NCBI GenBank assembly: GCA_021202835.1
Contig: JAJQCI010000231.1
Span: 1 to 15,961, forward strand
Reading direction: 5' to 3'
Source: Clostridiales bacterium
GTDB lineage: Bacteria > Bacillota > Clostridia > Lachnospirales > CAG-274
Length of the DNA stretch: 15,961 bases
In this document: one piece after another, positions 13,253 to 15,961 of the stretch
How positions within the stretch are numbered: the stretch's first letter is position 1
Layout of the letters: each line of letters opens with the position of its first letter
Notes under the pieces: generated by a model
Database searches by the model: none
What the model was told of the DNA's origin: nothing
The model's input: the letters and a program-made list of their open reading frames with translations, nothing else
Translations under genes and position numbers: made by a program

Positions 13253-15832
13253 CTACAAAAGCTCCATGTATTTTTTTGAATAAAAATATTTCGCAGCGCT
13301 TACAAAAATCAAATAGCAAATTACGTTAATTATGAGAAAACAGTAATATTCAGCCGGAAGAGAAGTAAGCCCCAAACAGTCTCCCAAGGGTGTTGCCGTT
13401 AAAACCGTAAATAAAACAATCCCTGTTATTGTAACAAAAAACACTGCTTTTGAGGGCTTGCTTTGAACGAAAGGAATTTTATCCGCCCGAAGCAGATGAA
13501 GAATAAGAACCTGTGTCCACATAGACTCCAAAAACCAGCCTGTCTGAAAAACAGCGGCAAAGGCAAGCTGTCTGTCTGTATCAAACTGTGAAAAAGCTCC
13601 TCCGCAGATCTTCGGGCAAAGTGCAAAATATAAAAATGCAAATGTCAAAACATCAAAAACAGAGCTTATAGGCCCGAATCTCAGCATAAACCTGCCTAAG
13701 CTTTTGCCGCCCCATTTAATGGGCTTTTCAAGCTGCTCACTGTCAACATTGTCCCAGGGCAAAATCAGGCAAAGAATGTCATACAAAAGATTAAGAAGCA
13801 GAAGCTGCAGCGAAGTCATAGGAAGAAAAGGCAGAAAAATACTTGCGGCCACAACGGCGCAGATATTTCCGAAATTGGAAGAGGCCGTAATTTTAATATA
13901 TTTTGTCATATTGGAAAAGGCTTTTCTGCCTTCCCGAATACTTTGCTCCAAAACCTTTAAATCCTTTTTAAGCAAAATCACGTCGGAGCTTTCCTTTACT
14001 GCGTTGGCTGCTGTGTCTACGGAAATTCCCACATTTGCTTTCAGCTCCGCCGGAAGGTCATTCATACCGTCTCCCATAAAGCCCACTGTGTGACCGTTTT
14101 TTTGTAATATTTCGATTATTTCAGCCTTTTGTCCCGGTGTAATTTCGGCAAAAACCTTTGTTTTTTCCACACAAAGAGGAAGTTCGTTTTCAGACAGGTT
14201 TTTTAAAGCCTCACCTGTTAAAACAAATTCCGTTTCTATCCCCAAACGTGAACAAACTGAAAGTGTGGTTTTTAAATCGTCCCCTGTCAAAACACGAACG
14301 TCTGTTTTTAGACTTTTAAGACGGCTGATTGTCTCGGCGGCGGTTTTCTTGGGAGCGTCAAAAAAAGCTAAATATCCTGCAAGTGTAAAACCGTCCGCTT
14401 TTTCATCTATAACACTTCCGCCGGTTTTTCTGTAAGCCGCCGCAATAACCTTCATACCGTCCTCTGTCAGCTCGTCTACAACAGCCCCCACACTTTCAAA
14501 TATATTTTCGGTAATCGGAACAGCTTCACCCTTAAATTCAACATATCTGCATTTAGAAACAACATTCCTAACCGTTCCCTTTATAATATGTATGTTTTCA
14601 TTTTTACCCTTCAACAGAACTCCTGCATATTTATGACTGTAATCAAAGGGCTGTTCGTCCAAAAGAACACTGCTCTTCGAAAGCGCTTTAAAATGATTCT
14701 CATCTTTAGGCATATCAAGACACTTCAAAATAGCTGTGTCAAGCTGATTGCCCACACCGCTGTGAAAATAGCTGTTTAAAAAGGCCAAATCCAAAACCTT
14801 CCGGCTTTCATTTCCCAAAACGTCCATATAATATTCAAGTATAATTGTATCGTCTGTCAGGGTTCCTGTTTTGTCTACACACAGTATGTCCATACTGCCT
14901 AGGGTCTGCATTGCATTTATGTTTTTAACAACGGTCTGTTCCTTCAACATCTGAAAGCTGCCCTTTGCCAAACAGGCATTCACAACCATAGGCAGCATCT
15001 CCGGCGTCAGCCCAACGGCAACGGAAAGAGAAAAAAGAAAAGCTTCGAACCAGTTCCCCTTAGTAAATCCGCAGGCGACAAACACAACAGGCAGCAGAAC
15101 AGCCATAAACTTAATAAGCACCCAGGCAATAGAGCCTGTGCCCCTGTCAAAGCCCCGTTTCTGCTCTGCCCTTTCGGTATCCATACCGCCGAAAACAGTG
15201 TTTTCCCCAACTGCTTTAACAATGCCTTCCCCTCTGCCCCCTGTTACAGATGTGCCTTGAAAAACTATGTTTGTGTAATCGCCGATTTTTTTAGGCTTAT
15301 CTTTAGGAGGCACAGCCTTTTTAACAAAACTGCCGCTTTCCCCTGTTATTACCCCCTGTGAAACAAACAAATCCTCTGCAAAGCTAAGCTGAATATCCGC
15401 CGGAACACGCTCCCCGGCTTCTATTCGGACTAAATCCCCTACCACAAGCTCGTCGGAACAAACACTATGCCAAACACCGTCCCGACATACGGAAGCCGTT
15501 GTTCGGGTCAAATCAGTAAGACGATCCGCCACTCCCTTTGCCTTAAGCTCCTGAAAAAGCCTGACAAAGCCCCCGAGCAAAAGCATTGCCCCTATAATAA
15601 CAACGGAAGACAAGCTCTGCCCGTATGCCGCCGGCAAAAGTATATCCGTAAGCAGCGAAACAGCCCCCAACACACACAGTATAACCGAAAAAGGATTTAT
15701 AAAAGCCCTTCTGACACAATGCAAAACAGAAGTTTCCCTTTTGTTTGTCTGTCCATTGCTGCCGTATTTTCTCCTGCTTTCCGAAACCTGCTTCTGCTTA
15801 AGCCCTGCCTCTTCAAAGCCCTCATTATTCAT
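13253..15832 (-). CDS. Divergent MgtA-like P-type ATPase
   Basis: This 859-aa paralogue of the MgtA at 9161-11935 has TGES (163-166), LTPEMLPMVV (275-284), DKTGTLT (Asp320), TGDD (516-519) and GDGMNDLPAELKANVGISVD (587-606). The phosphorylation cycle looks functional. The nucleotide domain differs. Where MgtA has FDFARRRLTAVV this protein has FDYSHKYAGVLL, and KGA is KGT. Substrate choice by motif is Mg2+ or a similar divalent ion. The ATG at 15832 is chosen because the protein then begins like its relatives, though its best ribosome binding site match is not ideally spaced. A GTG at 15859 is the alternative. It is the first gene of the cluster, behind the promoter at 15881-15906. Confidence 0.87.
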   Translation of the reverse strand: MNNEGFEEAGLKQKQVSESRRKYGSNGQTNKRETSVLHCVRRAFINPFSVILCVLGAVSLLTDILLPAAYGQSLSSVVIIGAMLLLGGFVRLFQELKAKGVADRLTDLTRTTASVCRDGVWHSVCSDELVVGDLVRIEAGERVPADIQLSFAEDLFVSQGVITGESGSFVKKAVPPKDKPKKIGDYTNIVFQGTSVTGGRGEGIVKAVGENTVFGGMDTERAEQKRGFDRGTGSIAWVLIKFMAVLLPVVFVACGFTKGNWFEAFLFSLSVAVGLTPEMLPMVVNACLAKGSFQMLKEQTVVKNINAMQTLGSMDILCVDKTGTLTDDTIILEYYMDVLGNESRKVLDLAFLNSYFHSGVGNQLDTAILKCLDMPKDENHFKALSKSSVLLDEQPFDYSHKYAGVLLKGKNENIHIIKGTVRNVVSKCRYVEFKGEAVPITENIFESVGAVVDELTEDGMKVIAAAYRKTGGSVIDEKADGFTLAGYLAFFDAPKKTAAETISRLKSLKTDVRVLTGDDLKTTLSVCSRLGIETEFVLTGEALKNLSENELPLCVEKTKVFAEITPGQKAEIIEILQKNGHTVGFMGDGMNDLPAELKANVGISVDTAANAVKESSDVILLKKDLKVLEQSIREGRKAFSNMTKYIKITASSNFGNICAVVAASIFLPFLPMTSLQLLLLNLLYDILCLILPWDNVDSEQLEKPIKWGGKSLGRFMLRFGPISSVFDVLTFAFLYFALCPKICGGAFSQFDTDRQLAFAAVFQTGWFLESMWTQVLILHLLRADKIPFVQSKPSKAVFFVTITGIVLFTVLTATPLGDCLGLTSLPAEYYCFLIINVICYLIFVSAAKYFYSKKYMELL

Positions 15833-15880
15833 AACCTCAATTTCACCTCTTCTAAGCACAATTTACAAATTTCTCAATAT

Positions 15881-15906
15881 ATTATACCATAAAACTCTAC
15901 AGTCAA
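15881..15906 (-). promoter_or_regulatory. Promoter of the magnesium-transport cluster
   Basis: TATAAT (15886-15881 on the minus strand) is preceded by TGG, forming an extended -10 element. A TTGACT (15906-15901) lies only 14 nt upstream, shorter than the usual 17. The extended -10 may compensate. The start codon lies about 40 nt downstream of the expected start site, leaving no room for a long M-box riboswitch after this promoter. Confidence 0.6.
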
Positions 15907-15943
15907 ATCTTGTTTTTTTCTTGCGGCAGAAAAGGGTGCTTGT

Positions 15944-15955
15944 ATAAGGCCTTAT
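15944..15955. promoter_or_regulatory. 12-bp perfect palindrome upstream of the promoter
   Basis: ATAAGGCCTTAT is self-complementary and stands about 40 bp upstream of the -35 element of the magnesium cluster, at the window edge. It could be an operator, or part of a terminator of a gene outside the window. The evidence is weak. Confidence 0.25.
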
Positions 15956-15961
15956 GGATTT

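Noticed and set aside
15832..15961. M-box magnesium riboswitch upstream of the ATPase cluster
   Set aside because: Only about 40 nt separate the predicted transcription start from the start codon, too short for the aptamer. I saw no fitting fold in the remaining bases.

Overview
The window looks like a piece of a Clostridia-type Firmicutes chromosome. The reasons are AT-rich intergenic DNA, strong AGGAGG-type ribosome binding sites, sigma-A-like promoters, a Clostridia-style IS481-like transposase and a Csm system with a Firmicutes-type repeat. I cannot name the species. Almost every gene is on the minus strand.

Left half (1-7340): a type III-A (Csm) CRISPR system. The operon reads leftwards as cas6, csm1 (cas10), csm2, csm3, csm4, csm5, with gaps of a few bases or less. 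It lies between two short CRISPR arrays (6781-7094 upstream, 21-268 downstream). The arrays share the same 36-nt repeat and the same orientation, and each has its own copy of a leader of about 220-245 bp that carries a TTGCAA-17-TATAAT promoter. In crRNA orientation the repeat ends in ACGGAAAC, the usual type III-A 5' tag. The Csm1 HD and GGDD motifs and the Csm3 catalytic Asp are intact, so the complex should be active for target-RNA cleavage, DNase activity and cyclic-oligoadenylate signalling. No cas1, cas2, csm6 or other cOA effector is in the window.

Middle (7340-9000): a degraded accessory strip. It holds an IS481-like transposase that has lost its start, an 84-bp imperfect inverted repeat, the 3' end of an unrelated plus-strand gene with its terminator, and a small promoter-ORF-hairpin unit that could encode a 37-aa peptide or a small RNA.

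Right half (8998-15961): a magnesium-transport cluster read leftwards. The order is a divergent MgtA-like P-type ATPase, a short winged-helix regulator with a degenerate N-terminus, a terminator, MgtC, a second and more canonical MgtA, and a 49-aa single-pass membrane protein directly behind mgtA. The cluster pairs P-type Mg2+ importers with MgtC, a DNA-binding regulator and a possible small membrane modulator. The small membrane protein and the regulator placed inside the cluster are the least explained parts.
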